From NCBI GenBank assembly GCA_026874595.1, contig CM049314.1:39165229-39229228 (forward strand): a DNA stretch of 64,000 nt, read 5' to 3'. Under the pieces are notes generated by a model. That model saw only the letters and a list, made by a program, of their open reading frames with translations. It did no database searches and had not been told where the DNA came from. This DNA is from Sipunculus nudus (taxonomy: Eukaryota > Annelida > Sipuncula > Golfingiida > Sipunculidae). Shown here piece by piece: positions 32,647-45,148 of the stretch (position 1 is its first letter; each line of letters begins with the position of its first letter). A program made the translations under genes and the position numbers.

Positions 32647-35524
32647 CCCTTAGGTTTAAAATGCATCAAAATCATGAGTCCTATGCAATAAGCATGACTG
32701 AGCGCCACCTTGTGTCCGTTTAAGAAACTATGATAAAATACCAAGTTGCCAAAGGTAAATAATGTCATGGAATTTTACTGAGAATCTGCTTCGAATGTGA
32801 GGTCCGTCCGATGTTGCTTGTGAAACCTCGCACCTAGGCGTGAAAGCTCTTCGATCTAGCTCACGGCGCCTAACGTTAACCCTGATATATTGAACTGTTC
32901 TCCCCTAGTACTGCAGTATTTCTAGGCAACGAAACTATCCCAGTATTTCCTTCTGGAAAATAATTTGATTTAAAAGTAATGAATTTATAAGATTGAAGTT
33001 ATATTTGATATTGTTACTTTGTTGTTCATTTGGTATTGAGCTAGATTTCAGTGACGCAGACAAGGGATTTGCAGACATGAAAATAAGGGCAAAAATAAGT
33101 TATCGTTAAGGCATGCCTAATCATTTCTTAGCTGGTACAGAGAAATTTTAAGGAACAGCTTGCCTCATTGACCGAAACCTTACACACGAAGAATTGAACG
33201 GTAAAGTCAAATATAATCAAAATTTACAAAGTACCGTACAGAATTACATGACTGAATAAACCGAGGATTAATAGGGCGGGACTTCTTAAACATGATATAT
33301 GGACATCCTTATATAGGTATTCCGTATCCATGGACAGCGTTCTTTCAATGAACTATGCTCACAATTTAAATTTCAACTTCCGCTCATGCTGTATTTCCAA
33401 AAAAAATCATGCGCACCGTCCTCCCAGGCAACGCTTGCACTCAGTGGCCGAAATCAGCATCGAACGCAATAATTGTCCTGTCTGACCTTTAAGAGTGGAC
33501 GTCCACGTGGACATCCCTCGCGAGAACAACATATAGCAGTAATAAAACCTAGGAGACGGGGACGCACGTTCGCTTTATGCTGGACAACGACCGAAATATA
33601 TAACCCGGTCTAACTTGAACCTTCTTGATAATATCTGCATGGACTGGCCCATTCGGGGCACGAAATCGCGCCGCTGTCCGCTGAACACCACGGATCAAAG
33701 TCCGTGTTGCTATCCGTGCATGTGTGAAACGGGCTTTAAGACTTCATTCCTCTCGCTAACAGAGCAAAAAAAACTGGTTCTTGCTGTGTCGCAGCTTTAA
33801 GAATATATACTGCCATCTCTTGGCAAATTATATATCTAATTTAGGGTTCTTTGTCTTACTATTTCATCATTTAGAAGCAAATAAACAAGGCGTACAATAT
33901 TATGACTACCGAAACTTTGTTGGTATTAGGGCGATAGGCTATAAAAGAAACTTTAAAAACTACTATTATAAGTCATTTTGCTCCCCCGAAGCCGTGAAAG
34001 CTTGACCATATAAGATATGACGGAATAAGATAAATGTTTTTATACCAAATAAATTAAAATATATCAAATATTATTTATGTGTTGTGTAGAGAATACAGTA
34101 TCCATGTACGAAGCAATTGACATGGAAACGTTAAAAGCAAAATATATACAGACGACTAAATTACTGGTTTACCTCCAGAGCTCCATGGGATATTATAACT
34201 AGTGTAAGCATTTGATATTCTAATCGTAGTGACCACAACCCAGATAACAAAACAAAATAGAAAATGGTTTATGGAATCTGAAAGACGAAAAATACATTCA
34301 TATATCCCTGAATTTTCGTCTCAACTTTGTATATTTATCCATTTTACTAAAGACGGTCGAGCATATTTGTATTTACGGTATATTTCCTGAACAAAATGAT
34401 AATACAGTGATTATTTAATCCTTTTTAATAATATTTTCTGCCATTCTTCTATAACTAACTGTCGTATTTCTAGATAAAATGTATGCAATTATGATTTGTT
34501 CGAATGGCTTTGTAAAGTACCTGTAACGAGAGCCTGTTCATCGGTGAATTAACGTCATAATTGAATACATGGCCTGATGCCTATGCGTATCTGATATAAT
34601 GATATAAGTATGGGTATAAATACACCACAAGCAACCAAAGGAATACCCCTGAGTAAACACTTCGCTCTGTACATAGTCTACAGACAACGCGGGACCCTGT
34701 AAAACAATCAGTATCACAATATATACAGGCTAAGTATACGGCGTAAACGATCTCCATAAATGTACATTTGGATCATATGGGTCAATAATTTAACATGGCC
34801 ACCTGTATATTAAGAATATTCGGTATAGACAAAAATTATGTTGACAGACCAACAATAGCTTGCTGGCCACATTGCTCAAAGGAAAGCAATATCGATTAAT
34901 CCTGTGTTTCTCTTGGTTCAACTAAAATCTCTGGAACGTTTACACGCCAATAATTTATCCAGTTATGGAGGGATATATGATTTAGTGATTCTAACCAGTT
35001 TAAGGGCCTGTATACAGTCAGCATGTAAAAACATAGTCTCGAATATACAGTCCTAATATTGTATGTAACAACAGTATAAAATATCAAAATGAACCTACCA
35101 GTCATTTGCGGGGTGGTAATCTATTAATCTGATAAAACTACCTGCAGATCATACCTGTCAAACTAATTAAAATGTAAACCAAACAGGTATATTTTAACAT
35201 GCTCTGTTATACAGGTTTTCGCAAATGCCCTGCCAAGCACTGCAAAGCATCTCTCATGCCATAAAAAAGCATTTACCTAAACATGCCAAGGTATTTTCCA
35301 ACATGCAGGTGTTCCAACACGCCCTGTTAGGAATTAACGTTGGTTTGACTTTTGTTTCTCTTTTTGCCCTATTATACCGGATAAGGCTTAATGAAAAGGC
35401 CAATTTACTTGGGCTAGTTTTCCCTCAGAATGCAATCCGTTCATACATTACTTAATGAATCTTACAGGATAGCAGCAATTTATTATATAATATAATTATT
35501 ATATTTGTTTACATAAAAATAAAA
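32644..35524. other. Non-coding stretch
   Basis: No coding frame or recognised repeat. A GC-richer section at 33400-33730 contains the 12-bp palindrome GTCCACGTGGAC (33496-33507) and could be old transposon sequence, but no ends were found. Confidence 0.4.
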
Positions 35525-35771
35525 TTAAACAAATGACCCATGGGTCATGATGTTCAGCCGACTGATATGTTGACAATATGTCCTTGCACAAGTAACTAAT
35601 TAGGAAAATGTAGGTGGCATCATCGTTCATACATATTAGCTTAAGTTCATCAAGACCCATAAGCACACCAATTTGATGACAATCCAACCAGCCTTTCCTG
35701 AGGAATCTGGCAATTTGTGTGTATTATGCATTATTTCTGGGGTGCTCAAACATACCCCAAAACTTTGACAA
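35525..35771 (+). repeat. Dispersed repeat (gacggacaaagag family), left part
   Basis: Begins atgacccatgggtcatgatg, like the start of the 20990 copy, and reaches 'tatttctggggtgctcaaacataccccaaaactttgaca'. It is then interrupted by the transposon at 35772. The repeat resumes at 40795. Confidence 0.65.
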
Positions 35772-35980
35772 TATAGGAGCTTCCACGGTGACGTCTCAGC
35801 CCCCACTGACTGCTGACAGCTGCAGGGCTGGTAGGCAAAACGCTGTCCTGCTGACCCAGCCTGCCACGTTTGCTGTATAGTGTTACACTGTCCTGGCCCT
35901 CATTGCTTGCGCGTTTATCTTTGTTATTTCATGTTTTATGGTAAATTTCCAATTGTATAGTATTTAACTTAACATTAAGA

Positions 35981-38118
35981 ATGCCCACAAGCTGTGTGGC
36001 CATTGGGTACACTAACAGACAAAAGAAGGGGTCAGGAATTAGCTTCTACAGGATTCCCGCTGAGGCTAAACAAAGGGATGCCTGGATCAGAGCTATCAAG
36101 CGTGCTGATTTCACCCCAGCTGGATATGAGAGGTTCTGCAGTGATCACGGGTACAGGTACTTCAAGGCTTGTCTACTTTGTATATTATCTGTTTAAATTA
36201 GGGCATCAGTACCAGACACTTAATTATCATTGGTTGGTATGACCAACAGCTGCATCATATTGACAATTGACAATTAATGACCTTAGAAAACAAACAGATC
36301 CATTTCAGACAGGCAGTAGTGCAGACAGATAAATCTGAAAGAAATTTAGTTCGATTGTGTGAACATTTTACTTTGAAAAATATTCAAACAGTACAAACAT
36401 ATACAGTGGTTATTATTTTATTGAAGTTGAGTAAACCATTGTAAACATGGATGCCAGAGTAATAACATCTGGATGTTTTTAATAACATATGTACACTGTA
36501 CACTGCTGGTACTGAATACACAACTTTGTTACAGGTTCATACATGTATATGATAAACAAACGCTTAATACTAAAATAAAAAATATCATATTTAACATTTA
36601 TTTTCAGGTAAACCCAGTGATGACCCCTGTCATGTTGATTACTACCCAACAAAGTTTGTATTTCTTTCCCAACCTTTGGCCACTTCCACCCCAGACAAAA
36701 TGGCTCGCCATGCCAGAGCGAAGAAGAGAAACCTTGAGAAAGATGACATAGAGTACAGAAAGAAACAAAAGGCTGAGCTAGAGAGACAATCTGCAGTACT
36801 TGGAGCTGAAGCATTGCTAGAATTGTCAGCTTCTGCACCTAAGATAGAAGATAAAGGTATAAATTTACACTCTGATATATTATACTGAGCCGAGCTGAAA
36901 CACAGCTCCACCAACTGGTAATTTCACACTAGTGATTTGTGTCACAAATATTACCTATAAGTATACACTACTAAGAAGATTTACTGGGAAGGTGACATTT
37001 TTTTTAAAAAGCTAAAAATAATTAAAGTACAATTATATATAAATTTCAACTACTCATCTACTTGTCAATGAAATCTAAGTAACCACAATTGAATATACTA
37101 TATGATGTTATATACACATATTTTTTCAGGCATCAACACTGATGTGGATCCTGTCCTACAAGAAAACCTACGCTTAAAGAGAGAGAACCAGCAGCTCCTG
37201 ACTGAACTACAGGCACTTCAGAAAAAGAAGCAGGACCAAAAAGAGCAGCTACAGAAAGCTACTGTCTCACACAATGCACTTGATGATGCCAAAGTTCAAT
37301 TTTTTACAGGACTCCCATCCTTTGCTGTGTTCATTTGGCTGGTTAACCAAGTGTCATTGTTTGAAACCATTCCCGTGCATTTGCAAGCCAGATCGACTGT
37401 TGATTACATTGATGAAACTGAGACTTGGTCTTACCCATCAAGATTTAGCCTACAGGTTCAATGTGTCTAGGAGTACTGTGTCAAAGGTTGTAATGGATGC
37501 AGTTCCTGAAATGGCAGGCAAGCTCAAAATTTTGATACGATGGCCATCTACAGAAAAACTAAAGCGCAATATGCCTAAATCATTTAAACCTGCATAAAGA
37601 GAATGCTGAGTTATCATTGACTGTTCTGAATTTTTTATTGAGCGGCCATTCAATTTTACTGCAAGAGCCCAAACATGGAGCAACTATAAACATCTCAACA
37701 CCATGAAAGGTTTGCTTGGCATAACTCCTTCCGGAAGCGTGTCATTTATACCAACATGTTGGGGAGGTCGTGTTTCTGACAAGGAACTTACAATTCGCTC
37801 TGGATTTTTTGATAACATTCAGTTTGAGACATGGTGATGGCAGACAGAGGCTTCCTGATTGCAGATGACTTGGCTGTGAAAGGAGCAACCCTTGCAATAC
37901 CAGCCTTTACCCGTGGCCGCAAACAGCTTTCAGGAAAGACAGTCACTGAGGCTCGGCATTTGTCAGCTGTGCGCATTCATGTTGAAAGGGCATTTGAACG
38001 TATTAAGAACTTCAGAATACTATCAAATAATTTACCTGTTTCTCTCATCAAATATGCAGATGATATTGTCATTATCTGTAGTGCACTCTCAAATCTACAA
38101 CCAAAACTTGTAAAGTAA
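35981..38118 (+). pseudogene. THAP-domain DDE transposase (Tnp_4), decayed
   Basis: Three exon-like pieces. 35981-36150 is a THAP DNA-binding domain (MPTSCVAIGYTNRQKKGSG, then FCSDH). The second zinc-ligand Cys of the C2CH motif is Tyr (IGY), and the exon ends out of phase with the next. 36609-36864 follows an acceptor ttttcag and encodes GKPSDDPCHVDYYP, then a basic coiled coil. From 37130, a leucine-rich coiled coil leads into an HTH (LTHQDLAYRFNVSRSTVSKV) and a DDE_Tnp_4 catalytic domain. The catalytic residues are still visible: IIDCSE (Asp codon 37619-37621), MADRGF (Asp 37843-37845) and VERAFERIK (Glu 37984-37986). Inactivating changes are a frameshift near 37400, stops at 37595-37597 and 37607-37609, and a frameshift near 37830. 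Confidence 0.85.
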
Positions 38119-38240
38119 TTTTGTTATCAAGAGCTGATAGAGTAAACTGTACAGATGATCAGTTTTATTTAGATTCTTTGCACTCAGCACAGTACCAAGA
38201 ACCTCTTGGCTTTCTTTTAATACCAGCACTAGTGATACCA

Positions 38241-39957
38241 CTAAACGTTGTATTCTGTATTCCCACAACAAAGAACTCTGCCAAAGGTTGGCCTTTTACA
38301 TACACAGATAGGTACCCTTGGTTGTGGACTTACAACATTTTCTGAATAATCTGTACTTTCCAACCTTTTTAACAGCAATTCCTCAATTAAACATTTTTTT
38401 ATGAACTCTCTCTTTTTGTTATTTAGTGATTCACAAAATCCATTGTTTCTCTCAATTACTTGAATCTTAATGCCATGTAGTGTCCAAACCACAAAATCAC
38501 AGAACTGTAGATCACATACCATCATCTGATGCTGCTCCTGTGTGAAATAACGAGTAGCAAACAGTAGCTTGAGTCATACAAAGCAATTTCATGATCAGGG
38601 GTCAAATGCCTATATTTGTACGGACATTTTATTTCTAATACACCCTTGCCATAACAATCACATTTTCGCAAGCCATCAGGAGAGGCACCTGTGAATGAAT
38701 TGCTAGGTGACACCACTAAACCCACTGGCTGATAAGTGAAATATTTATGGGCAATGGACTGCTCTTTGCTGTATGCCTCTCTAGCCTCCTTCTCATGCTC
38801 AATCCCCCATTTACAAGCAGCTACATTTCTCAGGTCAGAGTCCCTGTACTTCATAATATTGCGTAGGACACTGTCGGGTGTTGAATCTCCCCGTAATGAA
38901 TTTACAGAATGAGCCATGGTTGCAATGATGCGACCTACCCGGTGCGCATGCCAGAGAGGACTCTCTGCCTGGCCCCGTGTTCTCTGCTCCAGGTTTTCAG
39001 CTTGCTGAGGTGACACTTGATAAGTCTTAAACACTCTGTTTACTTCCAACTGAATCAGGTCATTATTCCTGGAACGAAGACTAGGATCAAATAACTGTCC
39101 AAGTGGCTGTGGCATGTCACTGTCTTCATCCTCAGATGCTGAGTCTGTGTCAGAATCACCCTTTGTCAGCACAGCAGCATTTGGAAGTATTTTCCTTAAG
39201 TCAGCAAGTGCTTTCTCCTGCTCCGAAGCTCAGAGAGGTTGGACTTCAGGCACATGATGTTTAGTTGTTCTCTGTCGTTTACCTTTCCTAGGATGTGAGA
39301 AATCAATATCTTTGATAGGTGCTGGCTGAACCTGTGAAAAAATATTTTAGCCTTGTTATTTATTTTAACATTTATTTATTTATTATAACATTATTAAGGA
39401 AGTAGCCGACAGAAGGGAACTTCAATTATAGTCAGATCCCTATGTTAGTTGTAAAATACAATTAATATCATAAAGAGCATAACAATTCAAGTGTTTAGAA
39501 CACTTTTTGCAGGATATAATGGAAAACATAAATTTAAGAATAAATAGAAAAATAAATAAATAAAGACAATCAAATTATTTAACCACTGGACATAAATGTT
39601 TTACACATAATGGAAATATTAATAAAAAAAAACACCTTAGATCCAAAGAATTGATTCCATACTGCAAGTTTGCCGGTACACGACTCTTTGTTAAGTCCAA
39701 GTGAGACAGCTGCCTCTATTTTGAATAGAAGTGCTGCAATATGCCTACATGCTTCGCCTAACCTGTAAATTGAACCAAACGAATAAGTCATTGCCTTTGT
39801 ATGAAAAATATTAATGATGTTAAATAGTTCACTTTCTGTCTTAGCAGTAATCTATACATTTCCCCTTAATTTTAAAAGCATAAAAATTATATCTTAATTA
39901 TAAAAAACATCATATTAAAGTTATTCAATAATATTAATAACATATAATTATATCTAA

Positions 39958-40039
<82 letters not shown>

Positions 40040-40623
40040 TTGCTTAAGCCATTTAAGCATGTTCTATTTAGAGGCTTGTTATTGTAGCCTTATTAATAAA
40101 CGCAATTACTGTGATGTACAAATTTTAATAAAAATCAAAAGTATCATGGAACACTGAAATAATAAGACGTTTTAGGTAATGACTTACTCAGCCATGCATG
40201 TACAGTGAGCAGCAACTACGTAGCCCTGGCGCTTGTCCAAACAAACCCATGGTTCATGAGGCTTCTCATTCACACTTTGTGATGGTATGACCTTTGTCTT
40301 GAGGTAGCATACAGGGCTTGTTACTTCAATACTGTTGTACAAAACAGCCTAAACATTTCCAGAACTGAAGTAATTATACCCCTCCAAGGACTTGTATGCC
40401 TTGTTTGGCTCATTGGTAAAGGATTTGGCTGGTCAATAAGATACTGGTAAATGTGGCTATTGTTTGTGGCCGGCCATGCTTTCACATCATCACACCAGCC
40501 CTCTTCAAGTCTGTACGGATCAGGCAAAGCTACTGATCCATCACTAATGTGTAATTTAGATAAATACCTCTCTCTTGATGCCTTATCTAAAGTGTCCACA
40601 TAGTCTTGTGAACCTGTAGTCAT
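38241..40623 (-). pseudogene. SWIM/YqaJ-nuclease gene of the transposon, decayed
   Basis: Read from the right. An N-terminal exon at about 40350-40623 has YLSKLHISDGS, LPDPYRLEEGWCDDVKAWP, and IYQYLIDQP. An exon at about 40180-40330 has HEPWVCLDKRQGYVVAAHCTC. An exon at about 39610-39780 has LGEACRHIAALLFKIEAAV. Together the last two form a SWIM-type CxCxnCxH zinc finger in which one expected Cys/Ser neighbourhood is altered (ACRH). The main exon, 38522-39340, holds a YqaJ/lambda-exonuclease fold: GIEHEKEAREAY, GASPDGL, VLEIKCPYKYR. A continuation at 38241-38525 is MMVCDLQFCDFVVWT in another frame. Defects are a TGA near 39229 (after EVQPL) and a frameshift near 38550. In related elements this protein accompanies the transposase; its exact role in transposition is unproven. 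Confidence 0.8.
39963..40036. repeat. (TA)n microsatellite inside the transposon
   Basis: About 37 TA units in an intron of the YqaJ gene. Confidence 0.95.
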
Positions 40624-40794
40624 ATTTACTTATGCAAACAGGGGGAAAATACAGAGTGTATACACAGCAATCAAAGCTGGCCCAGTCATACACAAAGCAC
40701 TGACCACTGCTGGGCAGGGTAGGCTTATGCCTCCCAGCCAGTGCGCATGCGTGGGAATTGAGGTATGTAAACAATAACAGTGGACGCTCCTATA

Positions 40795-41998
40795 GGTCAC
40801 AGTGATCGAATTTCACGTTTCTGGGGAGAACTTTTGAGAAACTTTCAGGATGTCAAGTTATAAAGATTCTGGGTCCAGTGGTTATGATTTGTGACCTACT
40901 TTGGTATTAAATTTTCATTTATTCTGGGGCGTGCTTATAAGCCCCATAGTTCAGAGAATATCGGTTTCAGAGACATAATTTCACGTTTCCGGGAAGACTT
41001 TTCACGGATCTCCCTGGATTTCAAGTTAGAAGATTCTAGGACCAACAGTTATGATTTGTGCCGTGTCAACGGCCGACACCATTTTGAAATGTCTCAAAAA
41101 TAGAGGTAAAAAATGTGTAACAATTCAGAAAAAAATCCAGGTGACGCAGCCAGTCTGCAGGAAATGACGAAACACTCCTTGATCAATATGCATGCAAAGA
41201 ATCATGGTGATCAATGCATTGGCTGTTCGGATACTGGACCTTTTGTATTAAACTTTTAATCATTCTGTGGTTTTTGAGCCCCATAGCCCAGAGAATATGG
41301 GTAACAGAGACTTAATTTCAATGTCTGAAGATAACTTTTTAGGAACTCTCAGGATGTCAAGCTAGAAGATTCTAGGTCCAGTGATTCCGATTTTTGCCCT
41401 GCTTTGGTATCAAATTTTCAATAATACTTGGGGGGGGGGGGGGTATTGTATTTATAAGCCCCATAGCTCAAAGAAAATGGGAAACAGAGACCTTATTTTA
41501 GGTTTTCAAGGAGATTTCTCATAAACCTCCCTGGATGTCAAGTTTGAAGATTCTGGGTAAAGTGGTTACGATTAGTGCCCTGTTAATGGATGACAGCATC
41601 TTTAAATGTCTCAAAATAGAGAAAAAATGCATAAAATTGCATAAAAATCCAGGTGGCGCAACTAGTCTGCAGGAATTGATGAAACACTCCATGATGAATA
41701 TGCATACAAAGAATCATGGTGATCAATGCATTAGTTGTTCAGATACTGGAGCTTTTGTATCAATTCTAAGTTTTCCTAGGGGTTCTGCTGAGACCCAAAG
41801 CTCAAAGAATATAAGTAACTGACACCTAATTCCAGGTTTCCAAGGAGATTTTTCATGGACCACTCTTGATGTCAAGTTAGAAGATTCCAGGTCCAGCCGT
41901 TACGATTTGTGCCCTGTTAACGGACAGACGACCGGACGACCGGACTGACGACGGACAAAGAGGGATTGCTAAAGCTCAGACGACTTACAGTCAGCTGA
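40795..41998 (+). repeat. Dispersed repeat (gacggacaaagag family), tandem partial units
   Basis: At least three imperfect units, each with 'ttctgggg...gccccatag(c/t)tcagagaatat', 'aagattctaggtccag' and 'gtgccctgttaacgg'. Between them recurs 'gaaacactcc(t/a)tgat(c/g)aatatgcat.caaagaatcatggtgatcaatgcatt'. The last unit ends ggacgacggacaaagag-like and agctcagacgacttac. The unit order matches 20990-21665. A 14-base poly-G lies at 41430-41443. Confidence 0.7.
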
Positions 41999-42723
41999 GC
42001 TTGAACGGGAGTATTTTCACTAGCCAATTAGTAATGAAGGCTTTTGTCATCCTGTTTAACTTTCAATTTATTTTCTTGGAAAGGCAGGATATTATTAGAA
42101 GCAACAAGGCACTCAGAATAATCGGAGAAATGGTTTAAACTAAGGGCAATTTCCATAGATGGATAAAGAGATTAATGATCATCAGTACATGTTGAATTTA
42201 ATTTTGATATACTTATTAATAAACAAATAATATGAACTATCATTTATGCTGGCGGTATTTCAAGCCGAAAAATATTAATAATATAAATAATCGTTATATT
42301 TAGTTTCTTTTTTTTATTACATATACCTCAAGGTCGCATATACATATGGTTGTATTTGCCCTTTGTTCAACCAAAAGTTTGGTTATATCTACTCGGAAAA
42401 TAATTTATCTCTTGATAAAAAAACTTGCCAAAACAACCGAATGGTGTAGTAAGTAAACACCAGTGAGTTGCTGCCGATAAATTAAACGATAAAACCAACT
42501 AGTATAAGCCCAACTCTGCTAACACAATCTCGTTTTAGGGTGTTAAACAGCAGAATCATATACTAGAATGAAAAGTTTATATAAATTAAGTTAAAGTAAG
42601 GGATGAATTAAGAAAAGAAATAGCTAAGATAATGATATAAAAATGAGAAAAAATGTCACTCCAGTTACCGAAAAAGATAAGCTTTGTGATGTTATTTTTT
42701 TTCATTGCTCAATATATATATAT
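41999..42723. other. Non-coding stretch
   Basis: AT-rich, no coding frame and no recognised repeat. Confidence 0.4.
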
Positions 42724-43890
42724 AAGGCGGACACCTCACTACTGCGGTCAACGGACAGCAGATTTCAACTCAAACCAACATTCTAAGAGTATATGAACCT
42801 GACAATATGGACACAATACGGACACGCGATCTCCGGCGGACACTGATCACTAGGCCCGGGCGACATCAAAAGCCACTGTACTGTTGTTGTTCCCGAGACC
42901 AGAACAGAAAGGATTATGCAATCCCCAGTTGTTACTTTAATGCATGTACGTGCTCATTTCACACTGTGATGTGCTCATAACATGAACACAGCATAGGTGA
43001 AACGGTAAACATCGTGTCACTTTATTTCACGGTTGACCATTCATTCGTTGCGAAGCTGAATATTATTCGCTCGCCCGCTGGGTCACTTAATTGATTAAAC
43101 GGCTGCCGATTACTTATTCGTCCCTGAACTCACCACGCAATACCTAACTGTAGACTTAGCCACTTTGTCATAGCTGGTTGTTTGATATTAATTTATTAGT
43201 TTTGCTCAATTATTTCAAACTGATCTGCTCAGTGTCAAACACGTGCTAGCTCCGTAGTTGTTTGTACCGTGCCGCCGTACACAAGCTCCTCGTGGTTCGT
43301 TTAATCTTGGGTTAAAAGCAAAGCAAATCAAACCAAACAACCACCACCAAAAAAGTTCAATTAAGGCTAAAGCTTCATTCACCAATAAAGACGAATGTTC
43401 CCAGGTTCATAGCCATTACAATCTTCGCATTGTCGACGTCGTCATTATCTTTGAGATTATTGCATAAGACAGCCGAACAAGGATAGTTTTAGACAATGTC
43501 GCCAGGTGGCACCACGCATACTATTAGGCGAGAGCATACGCTATCTAAGAAAGTCAAGCTTATTCGACTGAATCAGCGAAAAAGAGCGTTCGCGCCCTAT
43601 ATAAACATTGTTTTTACGGATGTCTTCATAGACTCTTATTGTTCACTACTTAAGTAAAAATAATCACAGTTTCTATATGAATATTGAATGCATGATGTGT
43701 GCATGAATATGTTGTACATATACATGAAATTTGATATAATACAATAAACACGTTCGTGCAGCTGTTCGTTTTCTTTAATTATAAACTCTTGGTTATCAAC
43801 CAGGGTCAGACTGCCTAATAAGGGCACCTCACTATTAAGGACAAAATATTTGAGTCCCTTGACTGTCCGCTTTAGACAGGTTTCACTGTA
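42724..43890. mobile_element. Tigger-like terminal sequence fragments
   Basis: 42724 onward (aaggcggacacctcactact) and 43816 onward (aagggcacctcactattaag) are alike. The second leads to tccgctttagacaggtttca, then ctgta at about 43890. Read on the minus strand this is a Tigger-style TIR of the type cagtgaaacctgtctaaagc. The DNA between shows no transposase. The element class is inferred from end style only. Confidence 0.35.
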
Positions 43891-44091
43891 TATTAAATTG
43901 AGCTCATTCCAATGTTTATTTCTAATTTATTTTATGCACTTAGCTTATTATTTTTATGCAATTATTTTCTATGTTGTATTGCCTGAAAATGAAGTTAAAA
44001 TTTACAATAAATTAAAAAAAAATTTAATATTGTAAAATAACTATAAAATATAAAGTGTAAACTGTTAAATATATCTATATATACAGTGGAT

Positions 44092-44770
44092 TCCGCTTAA
44101 TAGCAACTACTATTTGTCAGGGTCAAAATTGCAAATAAACAGAGATTTCTATTAAGCGAATTTCAAAATGGCGGGCATGAGCAAATTCTAAGGAATGCTT
44201 AGAACAAACTTATAATTATCTGCAGCCATGAAATGTTGCATTCTCAAATAACACGCAGAGAATACGCATAGTAAAATATATATATCCAATTGTTAAACCT
44301 TTGTCCAGAAACCTTTGTAATAAGTGTAACCATACATAAACAAAAGAAACAAGTTTGCTTAGGAATGACATAGACTGGTATGGCATTCATAAGCGTCAAA
44401 ATAAGAGCAAAACTAACCGGTATTAACGAGAGACACCTGATCTGCTACAGCAATAAACGATGCGATGTCACCACTGACACCGGCCAAGTGAACACAAAAA
44501 TCGTTAAATGAAAACGAATCTTCCAGTACAGCACGCGGCTCAGGTGCAGGTCTTTTGACTGTATCTTCTTCGTCATTCTCTGCGTCGGCATTATCCGAAG
44601 ATCGAATCTTTTAACCCTGTGTGAAGCGCGGTATCTACATCTTCTTCTTTGCCTCTTCATTTCCTTTTCCGACCTTTGTTTTTGTTTTCAATGGCATCTC
44701 GCCGCAGCTCGCCCAAATTCGGCAGATCTGTGAAGCTGAGCAGCCGAAACAGGAATCTGTCTCACATTGT
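44092..44770 (-). mobile_element. Possible Tigger-like 3' fragment
   Basis: A TIR-like start, cagtggattccgcttaatag, lies at 44092 with its internal echo 'tattaagcgaattt' at 44151. On the minus strand at about 44420-44590 a frame reads NADAENDEEDTVKRP, then a stretch ending FNDFCVHLAGVSGDIASF. This would suit the acidic C-terminal tail of a Tigger transposase, but no catalytic motif is present. Confidence 0.35.
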
Positions 44771-44809
44771 TAGTTTTTATCTTCTTTCAATTTATACATT
44801 CTAGCTTCT

Positions 44810-45017
44810 TGGACAAATAATGCAAACCAGAAAAACTACTCCATTATTGTAAAAGAATGTTTGGCTTTGATTTCGGCATTGCAACATTTTGAAGTTTATT
44901 TTACTTCATCAGTCAAACCTATCATTGTCTTCAATGATCACAATCCCCTCACATTAATGAACAAGCTGAAGTCTAAAAATCAATGATTGTTGAGATGGAG
45001 TTTGTTTTTACAGGATT
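44810..45017 (+). pseudogene. Gypsy-type RNase H fragment
   Basis: A plus-strand frame reads NYSIIVKECLALISALQHFE, then IIVFNDHNPLTLMNKLKSKN. After an in-frame TGA it reads LLRWSLFLQDY. This is the RNase H end of a Ty3/Gypsy reverse transcriptase: the K-E-C-L-A-L helix carries the catalytic Glu, and DHNPL a catalytic Asp. The rest of pol is absent on the left, and the integrase region is deleted between here and the LTR. Confidence 0.75.
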
Positions 45018-45148
45018 ACAGGAGATGTATAGAGATGTTGTAAAGAGATGTTTATGTAATGTTGTTAATAAGATGATTTTTGAAATATTGTAAAAAATTT
45101 AGTGATTGTGATCGCAAAGAGAAACCTTTTTTCTTACAGTAGGGGGAG

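Larger units (their letters stand above)
35772..40794. mobile_element. ISL2EU-type DNA transposon, two genes, decayed
   Basis: Element of about 5.0 kb with inverted ends: TATAGGAGCTTCCACGGTG at the left, and at the right the reverse complement TATAGGAGCGTCCACTGTT. It carries a THAP + DDE_Tnp_4 transposase on the plus strand, convergent with a SWIM-zinc-finger/YqaJ-exonuclease gene on the minus strand. That pairing is known for ISL2EU-group elements. Outer TATA on both sides is probably a target-site duplication: removing the element and one TATA leaves gacaaTATAggtcaca, which aligns with gagaatatgggtaacagaga in the uninterrupted repeat unit at 41291. Both genes are broken, so it is not autonomous now. 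Confidence 0.75.
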
